From assembly GCF_945859705.1 (NCBI RefSeq), contig NC_079138.1, forward strand, positions 2,976,001 to 3,040,000: 64,000 bases of DNA, given 5' to 3'. Positions 12,403-24,075 of the stretch are shown in pieces. The translations under genes and the position numbers were made by a program. Positions within the stretch are counted from its first letter, which is position 1. Each line of letters begins with the position of its first letter. The notes under the pieces are model-generated. The model was given only the letters and a program-made list of their open reading frames with translations, searched no databases and had not been told where the DNA came from. The stretch is from Episyrphus balteatus (lineage: Eukaryota > Arthropoda > Insecta > Diptera > Syrphidae).

Positions 12403-13623
12403 CAGAGATCAGAAATAAATCTCAACCTTTTGAAAGGTTCCTTAATAACAACTCTTATTTGTCGCCATTTTCAATAAAGGTCATAAAATAACCTTTATTT
12501 TTAAAAAAGAAACATTTCGGTCAAGGTCTGAGAGAAACCTTTATTTTGTATTTTTTTTTATGTTTCGGTCAACCAGTGAGATTTATCGCTGAGAGAAAAA
12601 AATAAATCTCATCTGCAAATGTATCAATTCTTTTCCTAGAGACATGGGAGTGGTGCCATATGAAAGCTTATATTCTCAGCTACTGGTACTGGTATAATCG
12701 GGTTTTTGGATTTTTTTTCAAAATTCCGTAAAAATCGCATTTGAAAGTTGGGGTAAAATTTTTTTTCGAAAAATCCCCGAATCTTTGAACGCTCCTAGAA
12801 GCTAAACCGCCTGAGAGCAATTTTTGGGAGTGATGCCAAATGATAGCTTGTGTCATGGGCCTACGCGTTGCACATTGTCAGATTTTTAAAAAATCATCTT
12901 CCATGTTAAACCGCCACATCATGCCTATTTTTTCAGAATCGGCATTTACTTTTTTTTTACCTTTAAGTTCTCCCGGTTTGAGAACGCGTCCACCTACAGG
13001 GATGGGAGTTGTACCCAAATGTAGGTTAGAGTCCCCGCTACCTTTTGGCATCAAAAAATTTTTTTTTATTTTTTTTTTCAAAATTTCGAGATAAAGCCGT
13101 TTTAAGATATAGCGAAAACGCTTCTGGAAGCTGAACGCTTTGACCTAGATATAAGAACATCGGTCTCCTGAAATATTCGAAATTGCATTGGTTGTGCTTG
13201 TCGTCCCAGCGACTCAAATCACAGTGGAAAACACATTATCGTCTTCAGATTTTACTTTAAACGAAAAGAGATATAATCTTGGGTCTAAATAATGTTGAGA
13301 GTCTATTTAGTTCATCCTTTTCATATTTATTTTTGCAATATTCTTGACATATTCGAAATTTTCCATTGAATTGACCATTTTTGATTTATTTTCAGCGAAA
13401 ACGATTAAAGGTTGACCTTTTCCATTTATTTTTTTGTAAAAATCTCAACCATTGAGAGATATTTAAAAAAAAATAAAAAATAAATCTCAACCGATAACCT
13501 TTATTTTTGTTTTTTTTTTTTTAAATAAATCTCAAACCTTAACCGAAACTATTTAAAGTAATGTGGTAACTCTCAGAGAGAAACCGATTAAAAATAAAGG
13601 TTGACTGTTATTTCTGGTCTCTG
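12403..13623. mobile_element. hAT-like non-autonomous element with 8-bp target duplication
   Basis: The left end is CAGAGATCAGAAATAA. The reverse complement of the right end is CAGAGACCAGAAATAA. GATTCTAT directly flanks both sides (12395-12402 and 13624-13631). An 8-bp duplication with CAGAG-type termini is the hAT pattern. The repeat that was hit exists uninterrupted elsewhere in the window (about 9526-9560 and 50270-50290, with single TTTCTAT or TATCTAT sites), which supports the boundaries. Inside, AATAAATCTCAACC/AACCTTTATTTT modules lie in both orientations near the ends, and a degenerate tandem repeat fills the middle. No transposase frame is present. Confidence 0.75.
12646..13150. repeat. 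Degenerate tandem repeat of about 180 bp inside the hAT-like element
   Basis: GGGAGTGGTGCCATATGAAAG at 12646, GGGAGTGATGCCAAATGATAG at 12826 and GGGAGTTGTACCCAAATGTAG at 13004 mark three units spaced 180 and 178 bases apart. Units end in GAACGCTCCTAGAAGCT- or CGCTTCTGGAAGCT-like sequence. Copies are strongly diverged. Confidence 0.65.
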
Positions 13624-13800
13624 GATTCTATCGTTTATCAAACAATTGTTATTTGGTAATCATATTAGAGCTGTAAATTATAAAAGTTTCAAACTTTTCC
13701 TCAAGCTATTATTGTTATTAAGATCATAATATACAAAATTACTATAGAAAACAAAAAAATTAAATCATTTAATGGTAAATAGTTTATAAAATTATGTATA

Positions 13801-14682
13801 GGGGAAGTGGGGGCAAGATTTTCAATTTTTCAAAATTTTCAACACTTGCAATAGAAAATAGGTGCCCTTTGGTACGATCGATCACGTTTGTAAGTTTAGG
13901 CAATTTCGGTTAAGACCCCGAAGAGTTACGTTAAATTTTGTGATTTTTCATCAAATTGTTATCGTTCATGTAAAAAGTCAGTTGTATTTTTGACACTGAA
14001 ATAATTAAAACTTTTAACTTTTCCTTTTTTTATAATAGAAAATTAATATTAAAAAGTATTTTCTACGAAAGAAGATGTCATAAAGATAAATAAAAAAAAA
14101 ATACAGAACATCAAATATGATATGACTGGGGCAAGAGACCGCCCATTGGCGAAATTGGAAGCTCTGGTAGCTTAAACAAAGTGAAAAAAGAAGTTCACCG
14201 TTAAATCTTCCAAAAAGCTAAGCAACAGTCGACAAACAATACTGTAATTGATGATTCTGATGAAGAGGACTTTGCAGATTGTATTTGTACCTTCTATCTG
14301 CAACTGTTTTCTCGATCCAATCCAAAGTATTGTTGGATTAAGTGCAAAATGTGTACCAAATGGTACCAAAAAGCTTGTGCTGGAGTGAGAACTAATGAAA
14401 ATATATCATAAGTGCATTATTATTGCAAGTAGACTGCATTTAAAGCAAAAGAAACGGTTTTTCTTGCCCCCATGTAAGGGCAAAACGGTTTTTTGTTTGA
14501 TGTTTTTTCTAAACGTATTATCTTTTGTTCAGTATTTTTTTTAATTTTTTTTATAATAATGAGAGTTTCTACAAAAAACATTAAACTTAATGAATAAAAA
14601 CTTTATTCTATTTAAAAGATGTTTTTTTATTGGTTTTTAAGACAGTCAAACACTAAGTGGGCGGTCTTGCCCCCACTTTCCC
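13801..14682 (+). mobile_element. pogo/Tigger-like element with TA flanks
   Basis: The left end GGGGAAGTGGGGGCAAGA pairs with a right end that reads GGGAAAGTGGGGGCAAGA when reverse complemented. TA lies directly outside both ends, as expected for the Tc1/mariner/pogo superfamily. At 882 bases it is too short for an autonomous copy, but it keeps a decayed transposase tail at 14205-14411. A deleted relative lies at 85-280. Confidence 0.75.
14205..14411 (+). pseudogene. Remnant of a pogo-like transposase C-terminus
   Basis: The open frame contains an acidic run (DDSDEEDFADC), then FSRSNPK, WIKCKMCTKW and KACAGV, and ends at TAA. Insect pogo/Tigger-type transposases often finish with such an acidic stretch followed by a Cys-rich tail of the form C..C...YS.S...W..C..C..W.H..CAG. 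Here the usual His has become Gln and the first C..C pair is altered. The catalytic DDE region is absent. The fragment identifies the element but cannot function. Confidence 0.65.
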
Positions 14683-14714
14683 TATGTATTAAAAAAAATT
14701 CACTTCCAAAAAAT

Positions 14715-15436
14715 GGGAAACCGACGAAGTTACGAATACCAGAGTTACGGGCGACAGAGTTACGAGCGTCAAAGTTACGCGAAACCGAAGTTACGAAAAA
14801 CTAGAGTTACGAATTCTAAAGTTATGTTAAGCTATGACATGTGATTTTTGGGTTGGCAACAATTGCGAGGAGCGACATGGAATTATGAAAATACAAACAA
14901 GAGATTAACATTTTTCTCATTGGTCAGAACTAAATAAGTAAAGCGTAAAGTAAAGTTATTTAAAGTTATTTAATCTTGTAAAATTTTGATTAGATAGGTA
15001 TAGATATACATATATGGTTTTGTTTTTGTGAGAAGATCGCAAAAACGTTGAAATAGAAAAAAAAAAACATGAGTATACTTTACTTATATAAGTTTGGAGG
15101 ACATAATTGAATTTAACTTCTTATTTGTCCAACTAATATTGCAAATACGTATTTTTTTTCTATTAATTAATATAATTATTCATAGCGTATTTTGTAATAC
15201 CCACTTTGTTATTATTTATATTAAAATAATAACCAAATCACCCCTTTTTTTTACAGACGTTATTTTGGTGTCGTGAACTGTTGTTGCAATTGTTGCCAAC
15301 CCAAAAACACATGTCATAGCTTAACATAACTTTAGAATTCGTAACTCTAGTTTTTCGTAACTTCGGTTTCTCGTAACTTTGACGGCCGTAACTCTGTCGC
15401 GCGTAACTCTGTTATTCGTAACTCCGTTACCATTTC
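14715..15436. mobile_element. Foldback-type element with GTTACG tandem-repeat arms
   Basis: Each arm is a run of 15-20-base units containing GTTACG, for example GAAGTTACGAATACCAGA. The left arm (14715-14866) reappears inverted at about 15285-15436. The inner arm parts share GCTATGACATGTG, GGTTGGCAACAATTGC and their complements. The loop is about 420 bases, AT-rich and without a protein. CCAAAAAAT, nine bases, flanks both sides exactly (14706-14714 and 15437-15445). Long inverted arms of short tandem repeats plus a 9-bp duplication are the hallmark of Drosophila FB elements. It sits 32 bases from the pogo-like element. Confidence 0.8.
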
Positions 15437-15451
15437 CCAAAAAATCTATGA

Positions 15452-17062
15452 AACTTTTTTTTAAATAAACTTCGAATGAAAACATAATTATTAAATGCAA
15501 CTTTTATCGCATATTGATTTTTATAAGTTTTTATTTTTATTTCAATTTATTTTTAGATCCTGAAATTAAAAACAAACAAAAAAAAATCAAAACAATACAA
15601 AAATAAAGATAAACATATAAACAGGACACTAGAAACTATTTCAACGCTGACGACATTCGGCAGTTAATATTGGTAAGTGTTTAAAATATTATTATTAAAT
15701 ATTTTATATATATTTTTTTTAAATATGCAATATTAATATCCACAGTCACTCTTCAAAACCCTATTTCACTGTTACTCTCTGTTATTAAGAGATGATTTTT
15801 AAGTATTTTAAATGTAAAATCAAACAAAACATTTTTCGTAATCAAAAAGCAATATTCGCCATATTTTAGTACAAAAAATTCGTAAATTTTATTTTTTGTT
15901 TCGCTATTACAATATTCTAGCTTAAATCTACCTTTTCTCGATGTCGATAAACGGATCGAATTTGAGCTATTATGACATAAAAAAAAAAAATAATATACCA
16001 AATAGAGGGTTCAATTAAATTGCCACCCCCATTTTAGTCTGACAATTAACTATGGCAACTGGTACAATGTACATATTATGTCTACCTATCTTTGGCAGAT
16101 CTCGTGATAGACATAGACAGTGAGGAGGCATTCATCCATTCACCTGTTTGCAATAGTCCAGATATAGATTTAAGGTTTCATGTTGTATTGTTATGAGTCA
16201 AGTGAGTTAGAAAATTAAGCCCACAAAACTCACAGGGGCTTTTTATAATCATAATTTTTACGCCAACGCATTTTTTTGTTTTACAAAATAATATCCTTTC
16301 ATCGAACAGCAGCAAACAGCCGCGTCGCCGCCGGCTAACCCTCCTATTCCACGCACTGCTGCGATAGAAATTACAGAGGGTGCTTGTTGCCTGCCTGCCT
16401 GCTTGCCTTCCTGCCTGCCTGCCTACATGACAGATGAGTTTTTGCATCGTTTTGTTGGTGCAGATTTTTCCTTTTCATTATGCTTTCTTCTTCATGGTTA
16501 TTTCCTTTACAACTTTTGTTGTAGTTATTGGTTTTTTTTTTTTTTTTTGTTCATATTGAATTGAACCGAAGTAGAAAATGCCAAACATGCATCTAATATA
16601 TGTATGAAAGTGGGGAGTTGTTAGGCGGTCGTTGCTTTGTTTTCTTCGAATTTAATCTTAACCGAATGAGTAGATATCACTCGAACCACATGATTTATAA
16701 AAAAAAAACTTATAATTTATAAGAAAGGTTAAAAAAAAAATATAAAAAGAAAGAACGTCGTAGGTATAAGTTGATCGTAAATCCTTTAACTTTTTCCAGG
16801 ATGTGTGATGGACCGACAATAAACTAGAGAATGTTGTTGGGTAGTTTTTTATTTTTTTTTTAACAATTTATTATTTTATTTAACAAAATAGGATTGAGTG
16901 AACTTTTTCTTTGTTATTGAACTCGATTTAATTACTTAATTAGTCGGCTATCTAAGGTGGTGACTGATGAGTTATTCAATGCAAACATGCCAATGACCTT
17001 TGTTGTAATCAAAATTTAAAAAAAAAAAAATTTAAACCAACGTGAACTTAAAGGGTTTAATA
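15452..17062. other. Non-coding stretch
   Basis: No gene seen. It contains a TGCC/GCCT microsatellite at 16388-16427 and several T or A runs. Short open frames on the minus strand at 15753-16001 and 16178-16447 have no domain; the second is partly a translation of the microsatellite. Confidence 0.5.
16388..16427. repeat. (TGCC)n microsatellite
   Basis: About ten TGCC units with a few interruptions. It translates as a meaningless RQAG repeat on the minus strand. Confidence 0.85.
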
Positions 17063-19146
17063 GTCCAGTGCATTTATAAGTTGACCCAGCAGTTTGTACC
17101 ACCCCCAAATTTTTTTTTTGCTCATTCGATAGAACATTGGCTGCATATCATTGCCCTGATTTTTCGCACTCGCGAAATTCACCTTACGGCCGCCATCTTG
17201 GATTTTAGTTTTTGTTTAATATCTCGATTTCTATTTATCCTACATAAAAGTTGTGTACACAAGAAACGTAGGCAATTAAATTTCGCGTCTTTTATGTTCA
17301 GAACACTTTTTCGATATTCTGAATATTAAAAAAGTTACAAGCCAACAAAGTAAAAAAAAAAAACAGAAAAAAGTGACAATTTTAAAGATTTGAGCACTTT
17401 TTATCAAAATTATGAAAAAACCTTTCGAGATAAGATTATTCACCTTAAAATTTTCTACAACTCTGCTATACAATTTTTTTTTCTATCGCTATAAATACAA
17501 AAGTTATTATTACTTTTTTTTTTTTTTTGTTAAAAATGCTCTTTTTTGTTTGTGTTTTTTATCTTTACTTTTTTCTTAATTTTATTTTTTACCAAATCTT
17601 GAATTTTAAATGATTAGTGAGTATTTTATAGCTTTATGTTACAAGACAAAATTCAGGACTTGCAATTTTTTTTTATATTTAAGTCTCTTCATTTCGTAAA
17701 AAAGGAGTATTTTTTAACAAAAAAGTATTAATAACTTAATTAATTATATCGATACAAAAAAAAAGTTGTATGGCAGAGTTGTAGAGAATTTTAAAGCAAA
17801 TAACACTGGTCAACAAGGTTTTTGTTACAGACACCAAGATATACTTTTCTATAGGTTTTTTGGGTGCTGAGCTCGAATCCGAAGTCAGAACAATTCTACC
17901 ACATCACGTTTTTGAGATAATCCCGTTAGAAAATCGAAAATGCCGCTTTTTTACCAGTTTCCGAGATTATTTCTTAGCTTTTCGTTATTTGTTTTAAATA
18001 AATTTGTAACGGTTTCTAATAGAACTAAATCTTGTCTTTCTAAATCCGTTTAAATCTTTTAAAAATCTCTTATCTTCTTTGAGAAATCTGAAATTGAAAT
18101 CAACGTGTTTGGTATATCTCATATTTATTTGCTTTTAATAGTAAATCTCGAAAAGTTCTTTGCCAATCGCTTTCAAATTTTGACACAACGTTTCATTTAC
18201 ATTCCAGTAAGTTCTTATCTTGTTTTTAACAAGAAAAAAATTATATTTTTCTCACTAGTAATTATTTAGTATAAGTATCTGACACGGTCACGCTTTGATG
18301 TATCTCACTGCGATTCACCACCTTCGAAAATATAAAAACTTGCATGATTCTAAATGGAACGTTGTGTCAAATTTTGAAAGCGATTGGCAAAGAACTTTTC
18401 GAGATTCGCTATTAAAAGTAAATAAACATGAGATATACCAAACACGTTGATTTCAATTTCAGATTTCTCAAAGAAGATAAGAGATTTTTAAAAGATTTAA
18501 ACGGATTTAGAAAGACAAGATTTAGTTCTATTAGAAACCGTTACAAATTTATTTAAAACAAATAATCAAAAGCTAAGAAATAATCTCGAAAACTGGTAAT
18601 AAGCGGCATTTTCGATTTTTTAACGGGATTATCTCAAAAACGTGATGTGATAGAATTTTTTTGACTTCGGATTTGAGCTCAGCACACCAAAATCCTATAG
18701 AAAAGTATACCTTGGTTTCTGTAACAAAAAAAAAGTTTAATTTTGTTGACCAGTGTAATTTTTTCTCGATACATTTTTTCATAGTTTTGATAAAAAGTGC
18801 TCAAATCTTTAAAATTGTCATTTTTTTCGTTTTTTTTTTTTTTACTTTTTTGGCTTGTAACTTTTTTAATATTCAGAATATCGAAAAAGTGTTCCTAACG
18901 TAAAAGACGCGAAATTTAATTGCCTACGTTTCTTGTATACACAACTTTTATGTAGGATAAATAGAAATCGAGATATTAAACAAAAACTAAAATCCAAGAT
19001 GGCGGCCGTAAGGTGAATTTCGCGAGTACAAAAAATCAGGGTAATGATATTCAGCCAATGCTCTATCGAATGAGCAAACAAAAATTTTGGGTGGTACAAA
19101 CTGCTTGGTCGCCCATATACATATGAACATCATAAATGCACTGGAC
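17063..19146. mobile_element. 2.1 kb nested palindromic element with TA flanks
   Basis: The sequence starts GTCCAGTGCATTTAT and ends with its inverse, ATAAATGCACTGGAC; TA lies directly outside both ends. The outer left arm (17063 to about 17416) is mirrored at about 18770-19146, including AAGATGGCGGCCGTAAGGTG and its complement. The left arm holds about 385 extra bases (17417-17802), which themselves form a hairpin (CTACAACTCTGC..AC with GT..GCAGAGTTGTAG). A second palindromic element, 17803-18756, fills the centre. The two arms give mirror-image open frames (17042-17329 and 18866-19099); these are an effect of the palindrome, not genes. Confidence 0.8.
17803..18756. mobile_element. Palindromic element, ACACTGGTC family, copy B (inner)
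   Basis: It begins ACACTGGTCAACAAGG and ends TTGTTGACCAGTGT. Arms 17803-18199 and 18352-18756 are near-perfect inverted copies; the loop is about 150 bases. The core TATACTTTTCTATAGG..TGCTGAGCTC..CCGAAGTC..CATCACGTTTTTGAGATAATC is present in both arms. It is the best-preserved copy of the family and resembles 9604-10170, 25276-26014 and 59235-59586. No coding capacity. Confidence 0.75.
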
Positions 19147-19571
19147 TATAAGCAAGGATTTGTTGGGTTCGGGTTCGATATTCCGATTTTCATAATCCTG
19201 TCTTTAAAATTCCTGCCATTAAAAAACCGTTTTTTTTTAACACTTTACTAATTACGCAATTTATTTGAATTTATTTGCTCTATACTCTCCAAGTCCCTTA
19301 AGCCTTAACTGCATTGGCTGAAAAAGTGAAAAATTTTAAAAACTATTTTTTGATAGTTTTTACAGGCTAGAATACTTATTGCGCTAGCAAAAAAAAAATG
19401 TGTTTACTTTTATAATTTTGCAAAAAGTGATTAATGTAGTTAAGCATACTTTCGCAGAAAAAAAAGGGATTTGAACTTCTTTGTCCTCTACTCTTTCTTT
19501 TAAAGTCGTTCCTGATTCTTTAAATTTCCCATCGTATTTCCTAAATTAAATAAAAAAAAAGTGAGCTAATT

Positions 19572-20574
19572 ACACAGGTCGACAAAAATAAAAATATTTT
19601 TTGTGCTTGGGTTTAATTTGCACTTTTTGGGTTCATGGTAAACCAAAACAATAGATAATCACCCTTTCCCCTCCTTAGATTTGCTTTTGTAGTGTTGGGA
19701 GCAAAAATACAATTTTCATACCCTGTGAGCCTAACTCGAGTCTTATGAGCTATAGTGCAAGAACTGTGCATTGTACAAAAAAAACTGTCAAGGTATAAAA
19801 TGTAGATAATTTAAAGCTCTACATTTTTGCCAAAGATCTTTATTCGACTTAAATTATAAGAGAAAAGTTATGATGAATACAAGGGTTTTTTGCTCCGAAA
19901 AAGCCTGTTTTGTTGAGTTCAAATTGTAATATTTTTTTATCTAACTTCAACTTTGGAAACTTTTATACTTTTTTGAAAACCACAGTCACACAATAAAAAT
20001 TTTGTTGGTCTTGTTGCTCTGAAATAAAAGTAAGAAATTGAGTTTTTATAAAACTCGGAACTGTTAATTAATTTGCAAAAAAATGGCGTATAAAATAAAA
20101 AATATTTTTATTAGTTAATTGTTTCTTATTGATAGGCAATGTTTTAGTGAAAGAATTGTAAAAAACAAAAATCAATTATGGGCAGAGGAAGCAAAATACT
20201 GTTCTAAAGTAGGGATTTTTCGAAATTTCACAAGAACTGTAAGTATTTGGGATGAACAAGTTACCAAATTCTGAGAGATCTTAAGTTAGCCTATCAGCCC
20301 ATTTCAATCGATTTAATTTTTTTTTTCTCCTTAAATTTCCTTTTTTTTTATTTTTCTGAATATGAATATGAAAACAGCATTAAAATTCTCGACTTTTTGC
20401 CAAAATTACGCACGACAATTTTTGTAAAAGACAGATTAACTTGAAAACTGGAAATTGCTCTGCTGACTTCAAAAGCAAATTAAAAAAAAAAAATATATTT
20501 TCCAGATGAGTATCAATATATCTATCATAATTTCATAGTCACAACCCAAGCACAAATTTCGTGTTGACCTGTGT
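19572..20574. mobile_element. Inverted-repeat element with ACACAGGTCGACA ends
   Basis: The left end ACACAGGTCGACA, followed by TTTGTGCTTGGGTTT, pairs with the right end AACCCAAGCACAAATTT then TGTTGACCTGTGT. The termini resemble those of the ACACTGGTC family, so it may be a distant relative. The interior is AT-rich, diverged between halves, and non-coding. Confidence 0.65.
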
Positions 20575-23386
20575 TATTGAATCTTTTGTATGCGTATGCA
20601 TATGCATTAGAGTGGTCCTTATCCGCGACATGCAGATGGATAACGACCATCCGGTTCGAAATGTTTAGAAACGATTTCCCTATTTTTTTTAGATTTGTAT
20701 TCGGCTTCCTTTCTCTCCCAGATTTCTCGTGAAATATACATGTAAAACGTATCCTTTTTTATGTAGGTATTACTTTTAAAAGGCTCAAAAGATAAAGAAT
20801 TTTGGAAAAGGAAAAAAACAGGCAAAATAAAATACATATACCCGTCAAATGTGTTTGTTTTAATAATTATCTTTAAACAACAACAAAAACAAGAACTTGA
20901 AGGTGCTACCATCAAGTCTTATGACTAGAGTTACAGCTGTTTTACGGATGCCAATCCGATCATCAGACTCTTTTATTCCATTCATTTCCATGTCAGGAAA
21001 GTCGGAATGATCCAACAACATCTTGTTGCTTATGCTATTTTAAAAGTCCTTCCTGAAATCGGCCATAACTATGTTAATTCTTTTCCAAATGCATACCTGA
21101 ATGATTTATTATCTCCAATTACTTTGCCCAATCGGACACAAAACTTTCTTTTTATAAATATTTATTTTTAAACTATTTATGAGTGACAAAAAAATGTTAC
21201 TATCATAATTTGTATTGTTGAGGTTAAAAAAAAAAAAAAATATTACAACTATTCGTCATGGGGTTGTCATAGGAGTTCTCTCTAAAGTCCTATTATAATG
21301 CAGATGATAATAATTTGCGAGGTTTATGTACAATCAATCGAATTTAATTTCTTTAAGGACTTGTTGTGGCTCCGGAGACATTTATAGAACCGCATACCGT
21401 TATAAAAAAAAAAAACGCTAAGCTTCTTTAACAAGTAAAAATCATCGTCATTAGAATACGTACGTAAGTAAAATTTATGATTGATGGAAAGATATCCACG
21501 AACCTACTTGAAAAGGATTTTATATATATACAAAAAAAAAATAAAAGAACGTACAGCAAAATCCTTTTCGCAATCATTTCATTTTTTTTTTTTTTTTTTT
21601 TTTGTATTGAAGACACTTATTATAAAGAATAAAGTACTAGAGAGTTTTATTTTTTGCTATAGGGAACAACAAAATTGAATAAGTAGCTAAGAAGAGGTAA
21701 AGGATTAAGTCAATTGAGCTTGGTGGAGTTTTCTACTCAATTGAGAGACAAGTCCTGATAAAATAGACGATTTGTGAAATGTTTTACCAAGTCAACATTA
21801 TATGCAATTAGTTGGAAGCAATCATACAGAATGCGGTATACATTACATACATATATCAAGGTCATTGATTGGAGTAGGTATAAGGAATCTATTAGTGGAT
21901 TTTTGTTTGTCTTTGTTGGAATAAACTTATTGTAGTCTAGCTATTCATTATTGACGTGCAATAGAAATGGTGTAGCTGTAAGGACAATTCCTTGAAAAAT
22001 AATATAATTTTTTTTTTTAAAGTCAGCAATAACCTTTTAAATAAAAAGTGTATGTATGTTTTATGAACAATTTGTTGAGGATGCATTTATATTTAGCCGC
22101 CTTATGTGAAGCTACAATAACTTAATCTAAATTAAACTAAACAAGGAAGGGTAATGGGGGCAATTTCGAAGGCAGTGTTTAAGAATGGACGTGGTGATGT
22201 TTTAATAATAACATAGTCAGTTAATACTCTGCCACATTCGAGTAAGTTCCATTTAATGGCTCAAACGAACCCCAACGTTGAATAAATAGAGTATCGTTTA
22301 TAGCTCTACAGACTTGTAAAGTTTTAGATTGATTAATTTAAGAAGAACTTAATAGGTAGGAAAGATTTAACGATCTTGCCACGGTAGACTACGAAGAGCG
22401 ACGCACAGTTGACTAGATTTTCATTTTTCGTTGTAAAATTCAAGTTGATGTTTTTTTTTAAATTGTTTTAAAATAAACTTAAAACTTGATGAGTTTCAAT
22501 TCAATTTGTTCACAGAGTGTTTTAGAATCTTGTCTTGAAATTCATTTTTTATTTGTTATAAAAATCAAAAAAAAAAATCATTTTTTGAAAAAATTAAGGG
22601 TTTAAATGAGAGCAAAAGTTTTATTAAAAAAAAGATAAAAGACTACCTAATTTGTAGAGTTTTAATACTGTCATTATTGTCATTAAAAACGCTCTTTTTT
22701 TACAGTTCTGTTTTTGTTGTGATTTCACTACTTTTTGTGGCTTTTGCTGCAGATGGTTATACTCTTTTTTTTTTCTTTTTTGAATATCCCAAGTTTTCGA
22801 TATTTCCTTTGCGTGAAACAGTTTTGTGATAGATTCAGTGAAAATGGGCGTTATATCACGCCCCCTTGGAAGACAACTCAACTTTTGTAAAAACAGCTGT
22901 CCAAAAGTTTTCAAATTTCGCACTCTTGAAAAAAAAATGTATCATAATTGCAATAAAAATAGTCCTGTATACAAGCTTCAATAAAAAAAACTAGGTTTTA
23001 AGATTTTTACACCAGAACTCTTAAAATTTTCATAAGAAAACTTAATACCTGTATCAGCCTTGTCCTTCGACCGATTTTAAATTTTTTTTGTTCAGTTTTT
23101 GGAGCTTCCAATATTCCCTAACCCAGTAAATCGGCGGCAAGTCTTCTGGTTTTGTATTGTACCATTTTTGAGCTCAACTGAATGCTGGTGTTTTTGCAAT
23201 TGCTTGCACCAAGAGTTTTCAAACTATTTCAGGTTAATTTTAAATATGTCACTATTTGATAACCTCCTTGTCCATAGGGCACTGGTATTACTTTCGAATG
23301 TGATTGAACTTGTCTAACCGGTTACACTTTGGATTCTCCAGCAGATCTCATAAACTCATTTATCCAAGATTAACGTTCTTAGCACT
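20575..23386. other. Non-coding stretch
   Basis: No recognisable protein. Open frames at 20619-20915 (-), 22624-22923 (-) and 23099-23317 (+) show no conserved motif and no splice context. Poly(T) of about 24 lies at 21580-21603. Confidence 0.5.
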
Positions 23387-23394
23387 TAAACGAC

Positions 23395-24067
23395 GGGATC
23401 GGGTCAAAATTCTGGCTGCTTTTTTTTAGCGAAAATTCTGTTTATCAAAATTCTGCTTTTTTTCTTTTCTGTTTTTCAAAATTCTACTTTTTAAAATTCT
23501 GCTTTTCAAAATTCTGCCAGCATTATATTTGAACAAAAAAATTCTGCCAATTCTGTTTTTTTTTTTTTCTATAGCATATGCACTGGCTAAAGAAAAATAA
23601 ACCTCATTAATGTAATTCAACATTGGTACTTTCCTAATTTTTTTTTTATTTAAGTGTCGCAAATATTTTTTGAATTCCATATACTGACTTTCTTTCAAAT
23701 AAAATATGTAAACTAATTGGAACCGATGTTGTTTGATACAAAATATTCCTTTTCTTATTCAAATTTTTGAATATTCATCTTTATTTGATTAATTAATAAA
23801 TTTTTAATTATTTTCGGAAATGTTTTATATTAAAAACCTTTTCTTAATATTTTCAAATTTGAACATTTATAAAACAGAAATTAATACGCAATTAAAATAT
23901 GACAAATTTTCAAAAAGTTGATTTTACAGAATTCTGCAATAAATTAAAAAAGGGTTTGGAAAATGTTGAAAAGCAGAATTTTGTAAAACAGAATTTTGAA
24001 GAGCAGAATTTTGAAAGCAGAATTTTGTAAAGCAGAATTTTGATAAAAGAATTTTGACCCCAACCCC
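23395..24067. mobile_element. Foldback-type element with CAAAATTCTGC tandem-repeat arms
   Basis: The left arm (23395 to about 23520) is a run of TTTTCAAAATTCTGC-like units of 13-16 bases. The right arm (about 23926-24067) is the same run inverted (GCAGAATTTTGAAA). The outermost ends pair as GGGATCGGGTCAAAATTCT with GGGGTTGGGGTCAAAATTCT. TAAACGAC flanks both sides (23387-23394 and 24068-24075); the ninth base differs (T or C). The loop of about 400 bases is AT-rich and non-coding. The architecture matches the element at 14715, but the arm unit is unrelated. Confidence 0.8.
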
Positions 24068-24075
24068 TAAACGAC

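Noticed and set aside
16388..16427. Regular TGCC repeats that could be mistaken for an array
   Set aside because: The repeats have no spacers; this is a microsatellite, and CRISPR arrays are not expected in a fly nuclear genome.
17042..17329. 95-codon open frame and its near-twin at 18866-19099
   Set aside because: They are the same DNA read from the two arms of a palindrome; the frames are open by chance and resemble no protein.
22624..22923. 99-codon minus-strand open frame
   Set aside because: Composition is skewed to Lys and Gln with no motif, no splice signals and no neighbouring coding sequence.
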